NCBI GenBank assembly: GCA_910586215.1
Contig: CAJUGH010000005.1
Coordinates: 108,000 to 171,999 of the forward strand
Direction: 5' to 3'
Source: an uncultured Acetatifactor sp.
GTDB lineage: Bacteria > Bacillota > Clostridia > Lachnospirales > Lachnospiraceae
DNA: 64,000 nucleotides
The notes below the pieces were generated by a model. It was not told the origin of the DNA. It saw nothing but the letters and a program-made list of their open reading frames with translations, and made no database searches. This document shows, in pieces, positions 62,027 through 64,000 of the stretch (its first letter is position 1; every line of letters begins with the position of its first letter). The translations under genes and the position numbers were made by a program.

Positions 62027-63157
62027 GTGGTGGTACAGATATTGATTTTGCTGTTTATGACAGTGGTCATCCCGGTGGTGGCGGGCGGGATTTTTACAGA
62101 ACTGCCGTGGGGAGGCGGAGGGAAGAGGGGCAGCGCAGAGGGCAGAGGCCTGGCGGAATTTCTCTTTAGATGGATTGGCGGACAGATGTGTCTCTGGGCA
62201 GGCTTCCATATCATCTGTGTGCCCTTTATCCTGCGGGGAAGAAGCTTTGGGGATGTGGTGAAGGTCTATGTGGTCTATATGGCAGCGTTGATTCTGCTGT
62301 CTCTGGCCAGACAGATCCGCTTCCTGGCGTCCCTGGCCAGACGGGACAAGGGCATGGGCACCGACAGCAGGATTTCAGGAAAAAGGGAGAAGACTGGCAG
62401 GAAAGCAGACAAGGTGGCTGTGGTGCTCTGGTGCTGTGCGGGATGCCTGCTTCTGCTCCAGCTTGCCGCAGCCTGCTTCCTGGCCTATGAGGAGGGGGAT
62501 GACGCTTTCTATGTGGCAATATCCACCAGCACCGTGGATGCAGATACCATGTACCAGAAGCATCCGTACACAGGAGGCCCTGTGGAACTGGATGCCAGGC
62601 ATGCCCTGGCGCCCTTCCCTGTCTGGGTCGCACTTATAGCAAGGCTCACGGGCATTCATCCGGCTACAACAGCCCAGGTAGCACTGCCAGTCATCTTGAT
62701 TGTCATGGCATATGGGTGTATATACCTGCTGGGCAACAGGCTGTGTGGAGGAGATGCCAGGAAGCTGCCACTGTTCCTGGTGATGGCAGAGTGTCTGGTA
62801 CTGTTTGGCGGATATTCCACTTATTCCGTGGAGAATTTCCTGCTGGTGCGGACGGCCCAGGGGAAGGCGGTGCTGGCCGCCATTGTGCTGCCTTTCCTGC
62901 TGTTGCTGCTGTACTTGCTGCTGGAGAGACAGAAGGAGGGAGTGCGGGTAGGTGCGGGATCCTGGTTCCTGCTGGCACTGACCATGGTGACAGGATGTCT
63001 GTGCAGTACCCTTGGGAGTTTTCTCACATGCCTGTTTGTGGGGATCGCGGGACTCTGCGGGGCAGTGTGTCTTAGGCGGTGGAAGAGCCTGCCGCTTTTG
63101 GCCGGATGCTGTATCATACCCATGGGGATGGTATTTTTGTATTTCTGGATGCGCTGA
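62027..63157 (+). CDS. DUF6077-like membrane protein, N-terminal part
   Basis: 376 residues with about nine helices, beginning with GTG at 62027, four bases after the previous stop. YEEGDDAFYVAISTSTVDAD followed by MYQKHPYTGG resembles the first outer loop of DUF6077-type proteins. The frame stops at 63157, but the next frame continues with a complementary set of helices and an outer C-terminal domain; one extra T in the TTTTT run just after GMVF would join them as FFVFLDALRGKSMWENA. So this is probably the N-terminal part of a gene of about 637 codons interrupted by a one-base deletion. Confidence 0.6.
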   Translation: MVVQILILLFMTVVIPVVAGGIFTELPWGGGGKRGSAEGRGLAEFLFRWIGGQMCLWAGFHIICVPFILRGRSFGDVVKVYVVYMAALILLSLARQIRFLASLARRDKGMGTDSRISGKREKTGRKADKVAVVLWCCAGCLLLLQLAAACFLAYEEGDDAFYVAISTSTVDADTMYQKHPYTGGPVELDARHALAPFPVWVALIARLTGIHPATTAQVALPVILIVMAYGCIYLLGNRLCGGDARKLPLFLVMAECLVLFGGYSTYSVENFLLVRTAQGKAVLAAIVLPFLLLLLYLLLERQKEGVRVGAGSWFLLALTMVTGCLCSTLGSFLTCLFVGIAGLCGAVCLRRWKSLPLLAGCCIIPMGMVFLYFWMR

Positions 63158-63168
63158 GAGGGAAAAGT

Positions 63169-63939
63169 ATGTGGGAAAATGCAATCTCGATATTTCAGAA
63201 GTTTATGGGGACAGGGCTGCTGGTCATCTGGTTCCTGGTTGCGCTGGTCTATCTGTTTCTTCATGAGAAGGATAAGGTGAAAAGGATCCTGTTTGTATAT
63301 GCACCGGTCATTGTGCTGCTGCTATATTTCAATCCCCTGTTTATCAAGATGTTTGTGGAGATGACAGAAAATGAGATTTATTTCCGCATCTGCTGGCTGC
63401 TTCCAGTCACTGTGTCCATTGCCTATGCAGTGGTGCAGGTGTGGGGCAACCTGAAGGGAAAGAAGGCGGCATGCTTCGGGGGCGTCTGCATACTGCTGGT
63501 GGTCATCTCAGGGAAGCTGGTGTACAGCAGTCCCCTCTATAGCAGGGCAGAGAACCCCTACCATGTCCCCCAAAGCGTGGTGGATATCTGTGATGCCATC
63601 CAGGTGCCCGGACGGGAGGTGATGGCTGCTTTTCCCTATGAAATGCTGCTGTATGTGCGCCAGTATTCCCCGGTGGTGCGCATGCCCTATGGAAGGGATG
63701 CGATCATTGAGGCAAGGGATGAATTCTATCTGGCCATGGTGGGGCAGACACTGGTACTGGAAACCCTGGTTCCCATGGCCAGGCAGGCAGGCTGCCATTA
63801 TGTAATCGTGCGGGAAGACGCAGATGTAAGAGGGGAACCGGATGATTATGGCTGGATGGTGTATGGTGCCATGGACGGATATGTGATCTACAGGGATACC
63901 CAGGTGGAACTGGTCATACCGGATATGGGGGAAAAGTAA
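63169..63939 (+). CDS. DUF6077-like membrane protein, C-terminal part
   Basis: 256 residues from ATG 63169 with GAGGGAAA upstream, so it could still be translated separately. Four membrane helices, then an outer domain. LLLYFNPLFIKMFVE and ENEIYFRICWLLPVTVSIA look like the late helices of the preceding protein's family, and the tail ends YVIVREDADVRGEPDD, a typical closing block of DUF6044/6077-like proteins. The gap to the upstream stop is 11 bp. Either a separate subunit or the C-terminal half of a frameshifted gene. Confidence 0.6.
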   Translation: MWENAISIFQKFMGTGLLVIWFLVALVYLFLHEKDKVKRILFVYAPVIVLLLYFNPLFIKMFVEMTENEIYFRICWLLPVTVSIAYAVVQVWGNLKGKKAACFGGVCILLVVISGKLVYSSPLYSRAENPYHVPQSVVDICDAIQVPGREVMAAFPYEMLLYVRQYSPVVRMPYGRDAIIEARDEFYLAMVGQTLVLETLVPMARQAGCHYVIVREDADVRGEPDDYGWMVYGAMDGYVIYRDTQVELVIPDMGEK

Positions 63940-63945
63940 GCGGGC

Positions 63946-63999
63946 GCGTTCAGCCCGCGCCATTCGCAGGCAGCGTTCAGCCCGCGCCATTCGCAGGCA
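63946..63999. repeat. Tandem 27-bp repeat at the window end
   Basis: Two perfect copies of a 27-bp unit (63946-63972 and 63973-63999) starting GCGTTCAGCCCGCGCC; the window ends one base into a possible third copy. It lies 7 bases after the last stop and may continue beyond the edge. On the minus strand it reads as repeated MARAER peptides, which is not taken as coding. Confidence 0.8.
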
Positions 64000-64000
64000 G

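Noticed and set aside
63508..63990. Minus-strand frame starting in the terminal repeat
   Set aside because: Antisense to a membrane protein gene; its start lies in the 27-bp repeat and gives repeated MARAER peptides.

Overview
The window looks like a chromosomal surface-glycan locus from a Gram-positive Clostridia bacterium, most likely a Lachnospiraceae. This rests on strong AGGAGG-type ribosome sites, TTGACA/TATAAT promoters, BlaI/M56 sensor pairs, and membrane families common in gut Lachnospiraceae (DUF6020, DUF6044, DUF6077, GtrII). I see no rRNA, tRNA, CRISPR array, transposase or phage gene.

Layout. 1-5558: end of a membrane protein gene (minus strand), an Uma2-type nuclease, and a two-gene unit encoding a very large P-loop NTPase (SIR2-like N-terminus, cold-shock-like C-terminus) and a helical partner. 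5731-12583: a nucleotidyltransferase remnant, fnlABC for UDP-N-acetyl-L-fucosamine, four tandem hairpins, a Wzz-like chain-length regulator frameshifted at a G8 tract, and a Wzy-like polymerase. 12580-21469: a more A+T-rich accessory stretch with a TIR-membrane-PDZ protein coupled to wzy, a large membrane protein on the minus strand, an Rpn-like nuclease, two M56 metalloprotease sensors (one with BlaI), a small secreted peptide and an unknown 182-residue protein. 21864-63939: a long, mostly plus-strand glycan region with pseC, many GT2 and GT-C-like enzymes, a decaying MBOAT/SGNH pair, a 3-aminosugar transaminase, a GNAT, an ABC flippase, pseF, a pseI-formyltransferase fusion, pseG, wecE and several very large membrane proteins.

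How it fits together. FnlA makes the 4-keto sugar that FnlB/FnlC turn into UDP-L-FucNAc. The same 4-keto intermediate is the substrate of PseC, so one dehydratase may feed both L-FucNAc and pseudaminic acid synthesis (PseC, a GNAT in the PseH role, PseG, PseI, PseF). The domain fused to PseI suggests a formylated derivative. WecE and an FdtB/QdtB-like transaminase indicate dTDP-aminosugars as well; their RmlA/RmlB precursor enzymes are not in the window. GT2 enzymes with C-terminal membrane segments and GT-C-like proteins would build or decorate a lipid-linked glycan, exported by the PglK-like ABC transporter and polymerised or length-controlled by Wzy/Wzz.

Several glycan genes carry frame breaks at homopolymers (wzz G8, MBOAT G5, probably the DUF6077 gene at T5) and others carry intact G7 tracts. 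This is either slippage-driven variation or homopolymer error in the assembly. The best candidates for undescribed biology are the SIR2-like/NTPase/cold-shock pair, the TIR-PDZ membrane protein coupled to the polymerase, and the PseI-formyltransferase fusion.
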